Positions 24,187 through 32,721 of a stretch of DNA of 46,809 bases are shown piece after piece (within the stretch, counting starts at the first letter, position 1; each line of letters starts with the position of its first letter). Position numbers and translations under genes: made by a program. The stretch is taken from positions 1-46,809 of IMG/VR virus record IMGVR_UViG_3300046463_000094. The stretch is one strand, 5' to 3'. The notes beneath the pieces are model-generated. The model was not told the origin of the DNA, did not search any database, and was given only the letters and a program-made list of their open reading frames with translations. The DNA comes from a virus.

Positions 24187-24975
24187 TCAGGAAATAAGGA
24201 GGTTCTTACGGTGTTGCTTAGAGGAGGTCATAACGCGGCCTCGGGACCAATGCCCGCATTTGCAGTGATACCGGGTGTACTTGCCAACCTGCGTACTACG
24301 GGTACCCTTGCGGATAACGTCCGATGAACCGCACGCGGGACACTTATGAGCGTCCTCTGTGTCGTCCTCGTCATAGTTGGCTACGTTCGGGTGACCCTGC
24401 ATCCACGGACGGAGAATGAGATACAACTCCTCCAGTGAGAGAACGTCCGCGATATTGTAGGTTTTCATTTCGGCCCAAGCCTCTTGATTACCCGCGAGAC
24501 ACTCGCGCCACAACGTGAAGCCCGCAAACTTCCCGTGACTGAGTTTCTTATGCGTTGTACAGAGTTTGTCCGTAAGAAACTCAAGTTTCGCGCTAGTCAT
24601 TGCAAAGTGTCTACGCGCTTCTAGGAGTGTGTCCACAACCTTAAACGGAGACGGCGGGGGCATGCCAAGCAATAGGAAGCGGGCTTGGATTTTTCGAACG
24701 TCAAACTTCTTAGCATTATGACCAACGACAATATCCGCTTTGTCTAGCAGCTTCCACAACTTACGGATAATCCGCGTGTCGTCCTCTTTGTCACGCTGGC
24801 GGCTATTGTCCTCGTAAGTGATAGCGTCCTCACCTAACCACTTGGCGCAAAAAGATAGTACGCACCACTCCCGGTTAATCTGATTAAGCCCTACGTTTTG
24901 GTCCCATAGGCTCCATACGTAAGCCAGGATAGGCGCGCTTTCGATATCGAGTAACAGGATTTTAGGTCGATTCAT
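24187..24975 (-). CDS. DnaQ-like 3'-5' exonuclease with C-terminal zinc ribbon
   Basis: 262 aa from ATG 24975; an upstream TTG (25017) has no ribosome site. DIESAP near residue 10 is Exo I, VGHNAKKFDVRKI is Exo II with its Asn and Asp, and NIADVLSLEELY near residue 190 holds the final Asp, so the RNase H-fold nuclease looks active. The last 60 residues carry CPACGSSD and YHCKCGHW, a four-Cys zinc ribbon likely to bind DNA. Could degrade host DNA or process replication or recombination ends. Confidence 0.75.
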   Translation of the reverse strand: MNRPKILLLDIESAPILAYVWSLWDQNVGLNQINREWCVLSFCAKWLGEDAITYEDNSRQRDKEDDTRIIRKLWKLLDKADIVVGHNAKKFDVRKIQARFLLLGMPPPSPFKVVDTLLEARRHFAMTSAKLEFLTDKLCTTHKKLSHGKFAGFTLWRECLAGNQEAWAEMKTYNIADVLSLEELYLILRPWMQGHPNVANYDEDDTEDAHKCPACGSSDVIRKGTRSTQVGKYTRYHCKCGHWSRGRVMTSSKQHRKNLLIS

Positions 24976-25168
24976 GTTTTGCGGTAGCTTCCTTTGTGAT
25001 TTGCTCGCGGGCTTCAATCTCGAATTGAGTAGCGGCGTTGGTGTAAGTGTCTTTTGTCACGGTGCGTACGGCGCGAAACTCCGTACCGTTCACACTGGCT
25101 ACAACCTCGTAGACCATCAGGCCGTATTGCTCGGTCCAGCCTTTCCGTACTGTCTTAATTACCGTCAC
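24962..25168 (-). CDS. Hypothetical protein (68 aa)
   Basis: GTG start in a GTGA overlap with the endonuclease VII gene, with GGTGGAG upstream. Beta-strand start (VVASVNGTEFRAVRTV) and a charged helical end. Not recognised. Overlaps the exonuclease gene at its 3' end. Confidence 0.5.
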   Translation of the reverse strand: MTVIKTVRKGWTEQYGLMVYEVVASVNGTEFRAVRTVTKDTYTNAATQFEIEAREQITKEATAKHEST

Positions 25169-25566
25169 TTACTCTCCACCTTCTTAGCCGCTCGCTTAGC
25201 CTTAGCCGCCGCGTTACGTTTAACCCGTGCGGCCTCTTTCTTTTCCTCAGGCGTCTTGTACGTGTGGTGTAGAAGGTACGTAGGGTTATTGTTGAAATGT
25301 TCGATATACGCAGCGCAACGCCGCAACACTTCAGGGATAGGGAGCCCGGTACCCATAGCCTTAGCCGCGTTCTCAATCTTTCCGAGTCTGCTATTGGTCC
25401 ACGTCGCGAGGATTGCCCGGTGGAATCCGGTTACGTGGCAATGGTCGGCGGCGGCTTTATCCGGTGGAATAATCCACCCTGAGATAGGGTCTCGCCCGTT
25501 TTGCTCGGCTAGTTTTGCGGCCCGGTATTCCGGGAGTTTGCTAGCTGGTAATTTGCTTAAGCTCAT
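25165..25566 (-). CDS. Endonuclease VII-type recombination nuclease
   Basis: 133 aa. ADHCHVTGFHRAILATWTNSRLG is the core of the T4 endonuclease VII (His-Me finger) family, which resolves branched DNA such as Holliday junctions before packaging. The zinc-binding Cys pairs usual in that family are absent; the position of the second pair reads ATWTN. A Lys/Ala-rich C-terminal tail should bind DNA. ATG lies four bases after AGGAG and overlaps the methyltransferase stop. Confidence 0.72.
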   Translation of the reverse strand: MSLSKLPASKLPEYRAAKLAEQNGRDPISGWIIPPDKAAADHCHVTGFHRAILATWTNSRLGKIENAAKAMGTGLPIPEVLRRCAAYIEHFNNNPTYLLHHTYKTPEEKKEAARVKRNAAAKAKRAAKKVESK

Positions 25567-26246
25567 TAAGCTCCTGCGAGGGTAAGGAGTGCATTGATAG
25601 CCACGATAGGAACTTGGCCGTTTCCAGTGGCCGTATATCGCTCCACCCTACGGGCCAGCCCATTAACCACTCCTGGATCATCGGGGAAGGTCTCCCAAAC
25701 ACGGCTGTAAATGCCCGTGCTGCGGGCCATTTCTGCATTGACGGCGCGGAGTAGTTCGCTTTTGTCGTCGGCGTATGCAAGAAACCAATGCCGCTCCCGA
25801 ATGTGGTCCGCACCCATGTCTTGCGCTGAAAGGGTAATTGCGCGGGTTTTGTAACCCAACGGCTCGAGGTCGTCGCACGCGGCGTCAATTGCCTTTGCGC
25901 TGACGTTCTCTCCGAACACGAAGCGAGGTTCAACATCGCAGATAATCCGGCGCATTTCTCGCCATAGATTCTTTTCCGCAATATTCCGCCCCCTGGCGGC
26001 TGTGCTAAACGCTTGGCACGGAAAGCCCCCTGAAACGATGTCAACAGAGCCGCGCCAGCGGTTTGAGTCAAAGGTGCGCACGTCATCCCATATCGGGAAG
26101 GGCTCCAAGATTCCGTCATTTTGTCGCTGAGCAAGTACGCCTGCGTTCCACTCGGAGTACTCGACAGCGCAGACGGTGCGCCATCCGAGTACTTTAGACG
26201 CAAGCAATCCTCCACCCACGCCCGCGAATAGAGCCAACTCATTCAT
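25566..26246 (-). CDS. C5 cytosine-specific DNA methyltransferase
   Basis: 226 aa from the second Met (MNELALFAGVGG), chosen because the product then starts at the SAM motif; a TTG twelve bases upstream is the alternative. Motif I FAGVGGG, catalytic motif IV GGFPCQAFS, motif VI GENVS and motif VIII IRERHWFLAYA are clear, and motif X appears as NGQVPI. The target recognition region is very short. It would methylate cytosine in a short site, probably to protect phage DNA from restriction. Overlaps the exonuclease stop. Confidence 0.85.
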   Translation of the reverse strand: MNELALFAGVGGGLLASKVLGWRTVCAVEYSEWNAGVLAQRQNDGILEPFPIWDDVRTFDSNRWRGSVDIVSGGFPCQAFSTAARGRNIAEKNLWREMRRIICDVEPRFVFGENVSAKAIDAACDDLEPLGYKTRAITLSAQDMGADHIRERHWFLAYADDKSELLRAVNAEMARSTGIYSRVWETFPDDPGVVNGLARRVERYTATGNGQVPIVAINALLTLAGA

Positions 26247-27183
26247 ACTCCTGTCCAATCTTTTTCAATGCGTTAAGCTCCTTGGTAACGCGACTTTCCA
26301 GCCGGTCAATCCCGGCCAATAACTCGCGTTTAGGTTCGGGGAATGCCTCAGCTACGTTTCTAATTGTTGCTTGGGCGTCCGTACGGAGCCATAGCAGGGC
26401 CGCTTGCTCTATGAGGGCGTCTACCCATGCACTCCCGTAATGGTCCTGATACGCGGCCTCTACGCGGTCTTGCGCTTGCGCTGCGTCAGTGGTTCCCGCG
26501 AGGTACTTAACCGCCCGCGCCTCTCCGCATTGCTGCCCGAATAACTTAGGCAACCCCGGTATGTTGTCGGCGGTGTCTCCTTGGAGGAGTTGCAGAAAGA
26601 ACCATTTAGAACCGTACTGGAGACCGTCAACGCCCATAACGTCATACGCGCCAGGCGGTACCTCTGTAACCGTGAAGTCCATCCAATTGATATGCACTCC
26701 GGGGAGCATTCGCATATCCTTATCGCGCGTAGCAATAACGGACTTACCTTGGTGTGCGCAATACGCAATACCATCGTCCGCCTCACGCGTTACCCAAACC
26801 TTAGGCGTAAAGCGCGGCCCCTCGTAATGCTCCAGTACTTCCCGGAGGTACGCCCAATTCTTAGGTTTGCGTCCTGAGCGTTGCCCTTGATACTTCTTAA
26901 CCGTTGCGATTAAGTACCTGTGCGCTTTGGTACAACCACTTGCGCTAAGGTGTAGCCTTACCGACTCCGCCCCACTCCTCAGCCTCATTAGCTCTATGCG
27001 GTCGAATGCGTTATGACGCGCCCTAGCGGGCTCACAGTCATCGTTTCCCGCCGCGTAGTAAGCGAGGTAATCCCCGTCAAGATGCATGACCAAGCCGGGG
27101 ACGGTAGCGGGAAATACTCCCGCTCCGAACTGTGGGGAGGACTCAGCGGCCTGTGCTATCAGGCTCGCTAAGTCAAGAGTCAT
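26239..27183 (-). CDS. 5'-3' exonuclease (FEN / T7 gp6-like)
   Basis: 314 aa. Metal-binding acids appear in order: LDGDYLAYYA (about 35), VTREADDGIAY (about 130), ATRDKDMRML (about 150) and GDTADNIPGLP (about 205) from the helix-hairpin-helix segment. The enzyme removes RNA primers and trims 5' ends during replication and recombination. The first 18 residues, before the nuclease fold, contain LASLIAQAAESSP, nearly repeated at the start of the ssDNA-binding protein. Confidence 0.85.
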   Translation of the reverse strand: MTLDLASLIAQAAESSPQFGAGVFPATVPGLVMHLDGDYLAYYAAGNDDCEPARARHNAFDRIELMRLRSGAESVRLHLSASGCTKAHRYLIATVKKYQGQRSGRKPKNWAYLREVLEHYEGPRFTPKVWVTREADDGIAYCAHQGKSVIATRDKDMRMLPGVHINWMDFTVTEVPPGAYDVMGVDGLQYGSKWFFLQLLQGDTADNIPGLPKLFGQQCGEARAVKYLAGTTDAAQAQDRVEAAYQDHYGSAWVDALIEQAALLWLRTDAQATIRNVAEAFPEPKRELLAGIDRLESRVTKELNALKKIGQEYE

Positions 27184-27185
27184 GC

Positions 27186-28028
27186 TTAGCCCAACGAGGC
27201 CAGCGGATCCGCGCTCGCTTCATTTGCCGGGGCCTCACCACGCTCCGGCGTCTCAGCCTCAGGAATGTCCGCCTCCGGGGTACCCTCCGGTGCGCCTGCA
27301 ATAGCGGCCAGCGGGTGTGCTTTCCAGTTAGCGGCTTTCATGATTCGCTCTTGGAGGACGTTCTTAGAGCGCTTGGGGCTAGTGACATTGCCTTTATCGT
27401 CTTTGCGCTCCTCGTAGAAGCCGGGAATGTGGATCGAATCCCACATGGCCTTATTAGCCAAGTCCCAAATGAACGCCTTAAGCTCTGTGAGAGCCGGGGC
27501 AACCTCAACCGTAACCATGTTTCCAGTAAGTACGTCTTGAACGGACGTACCACGGAAGTTATAACCGTTCGGCCCCTTGAGATTTGCGTAGACCTTCTTA
27601 CCGTCTTTGCTCTTTTTGTGGAACACCTCAACGATAAACGGCTTACCCAAGAGTTGCGCCATATGGGTAGCAGTACCGCCGTGGGCGGCGTTCATCATGG
27701 TAAAGAGCTTGAAGAAGTTAGCGCGGTCGCTAAAGCTAAGCGTCTCTTGCACGGTGACACGTTGCGGAATGAGCGTACCGTCATCCATCTTACGGGGCTC
27801 ATGGTTCGGGCCGGAAAGCTCAAACACCAAGTCCACCTTATCCCGCAAAACCATCTTGCCTTGCATGTTCTCTTCTTCGTGCTTACCAAGCTCGAAGTAA
27901 CCAACGAGGCGCGCACGGGCCATGCCAGCGGCGGGAGGCGTGTACTCCGCGCTCTGCTTAACCTGGGTCATATCCGGACCCGTCTTAGCGGCTTGTGCGA
28001 TTACGTCAGCGAGATTAAATTGCGTCAT
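27186..28028 (-). CDS. Single-stranded DNA-binding protein
   Basis: 280 aa. The N-terminal LADVIAQAAKTGP is followed by a beta-rich core (ARARLVGYFELG, VDLVFELSGPNHEPRK) and an acidic Pro/Ala/Glu-rich tail ending DPLASLG. This is the plan of T7-like phage SSBs, whose acidic tail binds polymerase and helicase. It is coded between the DNA polymerase and the exonuclease. The SSB call rests on this context, the tail and overall resemblance. Confidence 0.65.
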   Translation of the reverse strand: MTQFNLADVIAQAAKTGPDMTQVKQSAEYTPPAAGMARARLVGYFELGKHEEENMQGKMVLRDKVDLVFELSGPNHEPRKMDDGTLIPQRVTVQETLSFSDRANFFKLFTMMNAAHGGTATHMAQLLGKPFIVEVFHKKSKDGKKVYANLKGPNGYNFRGTSVQDVLTGNMVTVEVAPALTELKAFIWDLANKAMWDSIHIPGFYEERKDDKGNVTSPKRSKNVLQERIMKAANWKAHPLAAIAGAPEGTPEADIPEAETPERGEAPANEASADPLASLG

Positions 28029-28063
28029 GTATATGTGTAGTCCTAAGTTAATGTGTGTTTGAT

Positions 28064-30481
28064 TTAATGAAGAAACGAGGGCGTGTAGCCGCTCATGTAT
28101 TGCTGTCTCAGTTCAACGCGGAATTTATCGGCGCACTGTTCAAAGTCTCCGTTAAAGCCTTGCTCCTGCATCATGTTGTCTCCATGTACAGTCACGCTAG
28201 GCACAGGTACGGGAATGGTCCAGCCAAAAAACCATTCCATGAACGTAGACGCCTCCAGCATGCAAGCGTGTAGCAATGCGCTAGACTCAACGAGTACGGA
28301 CTTGTGAGAGTCCTTGTACAAGGCGTCATGACACTGGTTAATGAGTAGCGCAAGCCCGCCGAAATTCTTACGAGCGTAAAACGCACGAATCGCCAACCAC
28401 ATAGCGGCCTTAGCCCACTCCGCGCCGGTACCCTGTACCTCGTAGTTAGCGATTTCCGTAGGGCTAAATCCTTGCGGCATTGCTCCGGCTCGCGGGTTAC
28501 GCAGTACCCATGCTGGCGTAGGACTCTCCCGGTAGCTATAGACCTTGTTATCAGGCGTAACGCTGAAGCCCTTACCAAGCTGGCACATAAGGCCCGGTAC
28601 GTCCGGGTGCGGCTGTACGTTTTGCGTTGGTCGGCGGCTGCGTTTAATGCGCTCCGTCTTTTGGCGGTTGTACTCCTCAAGCTCGGGGTACCGTTCGTTC
28701 TCAGCCTTGATAAGCGCTTGCACGTCCTCAAGGCTCATACCCGTAGACTCGGCAATCTTAGCCGCGCCAGCCCCATAAGCTCTCTGAAAGCTAAAAGATT
28801 TCGCCTCCGACCGTTTCTTAGGCCAACCCTCACGCGGAGCGATACCCTTATCCTTATCGCCCTTACACCAAAGCAAAGCCTCCTCGTACGTGCAGCCCTC
28901 TTTCTGGCTAACGCGTACACAGTGCATGTCAAGGCTTGCTTGCAAGTCCTCGATAAGTTGCTTACAGCCGGATAGAATCGCCTGTACGTACACCTCAAGA
29001 GCGGTAAAGTCAGACTGGACAATTTGCCCGTCCTCTCCAAACCGCGACTCAAAGACTAGCTTTACCTGGCTACCTGACTTAAGCGCACCGTTTTCGTCTA
29101 GCTCGCCCTTAGGAACGTTTTGGAGGTTCGGGTTATTAGACGAGAAGCGCGCCGTAACCGTGGACGTGTGGTTAATGCTGTGGTGGATAATTGAGTCAAT
29201 GCCAACGAGCATAAGCATTCCCTTAGCCTCGCCCGTCTTTTCGTCCACCGTGTAGTAATAGGTGCCTAGGTCTTTGCTGAGCTTGGCAACCTCGGAGAGC
29301 GTCTTAAGGAAAGGGATATCGCGGTTACCCAACGCCTCGATAACTTCTCCTGCAACGCTGTACAACCCCTCCGTACTACTGGCCCATTCCGGCTTAGGCT
29401 CGGTGAATCCGGGAAACTCGTAGAAGTACTCCCGCATTGCTGACTTGGGCTTACTAAGGTCGTCAACCTTCTTAGTAATAGTCTTGTACTCGCCCGCGTT
29501 CTTACCGCTGAGATACCGTACTGGCTCCGGTTGGTGGTCTAGCCTAAGCCAGTCCTCCACGGGCATAGTCTGAAAGCTAGGCTTACCGTCTACCGTTGTG
29601 GGCTTCCCCTTGAGGTAAAGGTGTTTCTCCTCTTTCTTCGTGTACGCTTGCTTACCATCGTCATCCAGGATCGGCGTGCGCTTTTCGTACTTAACCTTAC
29701 CGCCAAAGATTAGCGGACTGAGGTGATAACGGTTAGACCAATTGAAGTCAAACGGCAAGTCCTCCGGTAAGTACGCGCGTAGCTCGGTGGTAATCTCCTG
29801 TAGTTTCTGCTGCAACTCGGAGGCGAGCTTTAGGCCCAACTCCTTATTAACGTACATTCCGCAACGTTCCATTTCGGTCGTGCAGATAAGCGAACCCATA
29901 TTGAGTAGCAGGCTCTTAGTCTGTCCGGTCTTGCGAGCCTTAGCTAGCTGACCTAGGAAAATCTTTTCCGTGTTACCAATGTCACCTAGGCCGCTCTCGT
30001 CTCCGCACAGGTACCGCATAAGCAAATCGCGGTCGATATCTGCTGTGTCGATACCTGCATTCCAAAGGGCCTTAACCTCGTCAATCTTAAGGTTACCTCC
30101 GTACGCCGTAACCATGTCGTCCATTGACATCATTTGCGCGTTTGGTTCCATACCTCTCAAAAGGTACTCCGCCAATTGACAACACCAAATGTTGCCGCCG
30201 CGTGCTACGTACTCTTGCCACGCCTCAAGGTTTTGCGGTTCCTTTATCGCATGCAGCAAGTCAAATTTTAGATTAACGCCAATGAGCAACGTTGTACCCT
30301 TTAGCAGTTTCGTAAACCAATCAAACGGTTTAGCGCCCCTCCCGAAGTACTCACCCTGTACCTCTCCGTCCTTACGTTTCCAGCCACTAGCTACAACGTA
30401 ATTCTCAGGGTGAAAGGGCGATGCTTTCCGCTTCATGTAGGTCTTAATGCTAGTCTCTACGTCGAATACAACGTAACTCAC
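28064..30481 (-). CDS. Family A DNA polymerase with 3'-5' exonuclease (T7 gp5-like)
   Basis: 805 aa, GTG start after TAAGGAG. Exo I FDVETS (Asp7, Glu9), Exo II NLKFD (Asp74) and Exo III YLCGD (Asp161) indicate proofreading. Polymerase motif A is SDFTALEV (Asp491, Glu496), motif B R557...K561...Y569, and motif C CHDA (Asp719). Residue 565 in the finger helix is Phe, as in E. coli Pol I, where T7 has Tyr; the acid after the motif C Asp is replaced by Ala720. It is the replicative polymerase, working with the separate primase and helicase coded downstream of the early genes. Confidence 0.95.
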   Translation of the reverse strand: MSYVVFDVETSIKTYMKRKASPFHPENYVVASGWKRKDGEVQGEYFGRGAKPFDWFTKLLKGTTLLIGVNLKFDLLHAIKEPQNLEAWQEYVARGGNIWCCQLAEYLLRGMEPNAQMMSMDDMVTAYGGNLKIDEVKALWNAGIDTADIDRDLLMRYLCGDESGLGDIGNTEKIFLGQLAKARKTGQTKSLLLNMGSLICTTEMERCGMYVNKELGLKLASELQQKLQEITTELRAYLPEDLPFDFNWSNRYHLSPLIFGGKVKYEKRTPILDDDGKQAYTKKEEKHLYLKGKPTTVDGKPSFQTMPVEDWLRLDHQPEPVRYLSGKNAGEYKTITKKVDDLSKPKSAMREYFYEFPGFTEPKPEWASSTEGLYSVAGEVIEALGNRDIPFLKTLSEVAKLSKDLGTYYYTVDEKTGEAKGMLMLVGIDSIIHHSINHTSTVTARFSSNNPNLQNVPKGELDENGALKSGSQVKLVFESRFGEDGQIVQSDFTALEVYVQAILSGCKQLIEDLQASLDMHCVRVSQKEGCTYEEALLWCKGDKDKGIAPREGWPKKRSEAKSFSFQRAYGAGAAKIAESTGMSLEDVQALIKAENERYPELEEYNRQKTERIKRSRRPTQNVQPHPDVPGLMCQLGKGFSVTPDNKVYSYRESPTPAWVLRNPRAGAMPQGFSPTEIANYEVQGTGAEWAKAAMWLAIRAFYARKNFGGLALLINQCHDALYKDSHKSVLVESSALLHACMLEASTFMEWFFGWTIPVPVPSVTVHGDNMMQEQGFNGDFEQCADKFRVELRQQYMSGYTPSFLH

Positions 30482-30494
30482 GTATCAGTACTCC

Positions 30495-31040
30495 TTAGTT
30501 TGTCAGTTCAGTAAATCGCAGCATGAAGCGGAGATAAGCCTCGCGGCTCGGTTGCGGACGTACCCGGCGTCTAATCGGCTCGATACCACGCGCCCAACTC
30601 CATGCAATCATGTCAGTACCGTGAAGCTCGGGACGGGGCTTAGGCATAAGGTCGCGCCGCTCAGTAACGAGCATACGGAGGTCCGCTTGCTTAACGCTGG
30701 GGTCCAGCGGGTACACCAACCCAAACCGCGCACAGATAGCCCGCTCTACGCGTTGCTCAATCTCTTTGTATTGCGGGACGAGTTGTTTAAGCGGGCTGGA
30801 CAAGTCACCCATGTACGCTTCAGAGGCATCATGCAAGAGGCCCGTGAGGGCATGCTCAGGCGGTACCAATTCGGAGACAGCAACTGAATGTTGCGCAACG
30901 CTGTAGAAGTCCCGCGTATGGCCCGTGAAACGGTTAATACGGCTGAGGGCGTGGGCTATGTCCTCAATATCAATCATGTCCGCCGTGGGGCTGCTAAAGT
31001 CGAAGTAGCGGCCCGTAGCGGTTAGGATTTGCGGAGGCAT
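30495..31040 (-). CDS. HD-domain phosphohydrolase (YfbR/DatZ-like)
   Basis: 181 aa. His in GHTRDFYSVAQHS, the His-Asp pair in TGLLHDASEAYMGD and a later Asp in KQADLRML form the HD metal site. Relatives dephosphorylate deoxynucleotides; DatZ of 2-aminoadenine phages belongs here. Without PurZ it is best called a dNTP or dNMP phosphohydrolase. ATG overlaps the upstream small gene stop. Confidence 0.75.
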   Translation of the reverse strand: MPPQILTATGRYFDFSSPTADMIDIEDIAHALSRINRFTGHTRDFYSVAQHSVAVSELVPPEHALTGLLHDASEAYMGDLSSPLKQLVPQYKEIEQRVERAICARFGLVYPLDPSVKQADLRMLVTERRDLMPKPRPELHGTDMIAWSWARGIEPIRRRVRPQPSREAYLRFMLRFTELTN

Positions 31041-31210
31041 TAGGTCACGCTACCTTGAATCTCGCGTAGGTGTTTTACCAAGTCAAGGATAGTGCGTGCT
31101 CCCTCGGACTCGTCGCCAAGTGTGGCGTCAAATCCCAAGTCCTCGATAGCCTCAATTTCAGTGCAAATCTGCTCAAGTTGCTCAAGCGTTCTACCGTTGT
31201 ATGTACGCAT
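31040..31210 (-). CDS. Hypothetical protein (56 aa)
   Basis: ATG 31210 sits in the ligase stop (TAATG) and its own TAA overlaps the HD gene start, so it is coupled on both sides. The product (starting MRTYNGRTLEQLEQ) is acidic and helical, with no family recognised. Too short for many gene callers but well framed between two real genes. Confidence 0.6.
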   Translation of the reverse strand: MRTYNGRTLEQLEQICTEIEAIEDLGFDATLGDESEGARTILDLVKHLREIQGSVT

Positions 31211-32112
31211 TAGCTCATATCCTCAGGTGCGCGGAACGATTTAAAAACAGGATGACGTGGGGCCTCTTTAATGCCGTGCGGGAAATACTTGTACGTTACA
31301 AGTCGTCCCGCAAGAGACTCACGAGACTCCCATAGAGCCCTTCTGTCACTAGCAGAGAATCCCGTACCGATGTTGAACTCGAAGCCCTCGCTAGACCGAC
31401 AACGCAATGCGCCCAACGTACCTTTTCCAACGAGTCCGCTAGATACGCTGCTACGCTCGGCATTTCCAAGGGCGTTAGTCTTACGCTCATTTTCATTACG
31501 CATTTCCTCCTCGAACCCGATAACCTCCGCCTCAGCGTCTACAAAGCGCTTGACCTTAACTAGCCCGCCCTCGCGTTCCGTGGAGCGTCCGCATTTGTAT
31601 TTGCCGCCCATATCGCGCAGCATGAGGCCCTCGTAGCCCTCAAGTAGGAAACTCCCCTCCAGGGTCTCTACGTTCTCCAAGTCGTAAGCCTCGTGGTGCA
31701 TTACTGCGGTGGTGTACGTGCTGTTACCACACTGGCGTACACGGTCCTCCACAACGTCTAACCGCTCGCTGAATTTCACGCCTGGCATGTACACGTCAAA
31801 CGCATGGAACGTAAAGGCGGGCGTCCCGGAGTGTTTCATTACCCCGCTGGTGGTGTTTTGCATACAGTTAGGGTCCGTTGCGCTGCCTACTACTAGCTCA
31901 CCGTCTACGCCCTCTAGCTCCTTGGCGTACTCCTTTGCCCATGCTTGTACGTGCGGGTTAGGAATAGGTTTTAGTGAGCGGCTATACGCAACCCCGCCAA
32001 ACACCACGCAGCGGATACCGTCAATCTTGGGCGAGGCCCACACAGGAAACTTAATAAGCTCCGGCTTGGTGAGCGTTGCGGCTAACATCGGCTTAAATCC
32101 GGTTGGAATCAC
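31210..32112 (-). CDS. ATP-dependent DNA ligase
   Basis: 300 aa, GTG start. Nucleotidyltransferase motif I ASPKIDGIR gives the adenylated Lys29; GVDGELVV is motif III, FHAFDVY is motif IIIa, EGLMLRD is motif IV and VKVKRF is motif V. A C-terminal OB fold follows. Seals nicks during phage replication. Flanked by and coupled to two small genes. Confidence 0.92.
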   Translation of the reverse strand: MIPTGFKPMLAATLTKPELIKFPVWASPKIDGIRCVVFGGVAYSRSLKPIPNPHVQAWAKEYAKELEGVDGELVVGSATDPNCMQNTTSGVMKHSGTPAFTFHAFDVYMPGVKFSERLDVVEDRVRQCGNSTYTTAVMHHEAYDLENVETLEGSFLLEGYEGLMLRDMGGKYKCGRSTEREGGLVKVKRFVDAEAEVIGFEEEMRNENERKTNALGNAERSSVSSGLVGKGTLGALRCRSSEGFEFNIGTGFSASDRRALWESRESLAGRLVTYKYFPHGIKEAPRHPVFKSFRAPEDMS

Positions 32113-32256
32113 TTACCACCCTCCCCGGTACCACTCGATTGATTTAAGGGCGCGCTCTATACCCGCAATCTCCGATTCAGGCGCGTTATCGTTCTTCGCT
32201 CGAAGCAATGCGGCATCCAATGCCGCGAGCAACAAGCGGGCTTGCTCTGCTGTCAC
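32113..32256 (-). CDS. Hypothetical helical protein (47 aa)
   Basis: GTG start three bases beyond the lipoprotein stop with GGAG upstream; ends immediately before the ligase GTG. Product starts MTAEQARLLLAALDAALLRA and ends SIEWYRGGW, a two-helix pattern. Not recognised. Supported by coupling and frame. Confidence 0.5.
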   Translation of the reverse strand: MTAEQARLLLAALDAALLRAKNDNAPESEIAGIERALKSIEWYRGGW

Positions 32257-32258
32257 TC

Positions 32259-32630
32259 TTAACGTCTCCGGAACGAACCAAACGAGGAACTACGCGAGGA
32301 GGTATAGCTCGGACGGCTGTAGCTATACGAGGTGCGCGGAGCCACGCGGGTAACGTTGGTAACGCTCCGGCTAATCACGGTCGTATTGCGCTGGACGCCT
32401 CCTCCGCCGCTCATAAGGTGACCCATGAGCATCCCCGTAATGAACCCGTCATGAGCCGGAGGAGCGGATTGGATAACCGTCACAGGGGCTTGGGGTACGG
32501 CGTTCATTACAGGCGGTTGTGGAGGTTGTACGTAGGTCACAGGGGCCGCGCCGGGAGAACACGCAGCAATCAACGCAGCAACCGCGATACAGCCCGCGCC
32601 GATAATCAGAATCTTTCGAGTGTTGTTCAT
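32259..32630 (-). CDS. Small phage lipoprotein with Pro-rich and Ser/Arg-rich tail
   Basis: 123 aa from ATG 32630 after AGGATACGG. Signal sequence with lipobox LIAAC, then a Pro/Gln/Val-rich segment, a short hydrophobic Gly-rich piece (GFITGMLMGHLMSGGGG) and a Ser/Tyr/Arg-rich end. Membrane lipoproteins with this layout are common in phage replication operons but lack known function; envelope protection is one possibility. Confidence 0.6.
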   Translation of the reverse strand: MNNTRKILIIGAGCIAVAALIAACSPGAAPVTYVQPPQPPVMNAVPQAPVTVIQSAPPAHDGFITGMLMGHLMSGGGGVQRNTTVISRSVTNVTRVAPRTSYSYSRPSYTSSRSSSFGSFRRR

Positions 32631-32721
32631 TCCGTATCCTTTAGGGCGTGCCATATCTCACATGCGAGTACGCACATGCCCGGTAAAATTACTGGTAATT
32701 GGATCAGTACAACTAAGCTAA

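Noticed and set aside
25541-26242. 233-aa open frame overlapping the C5 methyltransferase in another frame
   Set aside because: The overlapping frame has all methyltransferase motifs; this one has none.
30495-31040. Full 2-aminoadenine (Z genome) pathway
   Set aside because: MazZ-like and DatZ-like proteins are present but no PurZ-like adenylosuccinate synthetase is seen anywhere in the window.
32654-32721. 16-codon open frame (MCVLACEIWHALKDTE) between helicase and lipoprotein genes
   Set aside because: Very short, no ribosome site and overlaps the lipoprotein start; probably chance.
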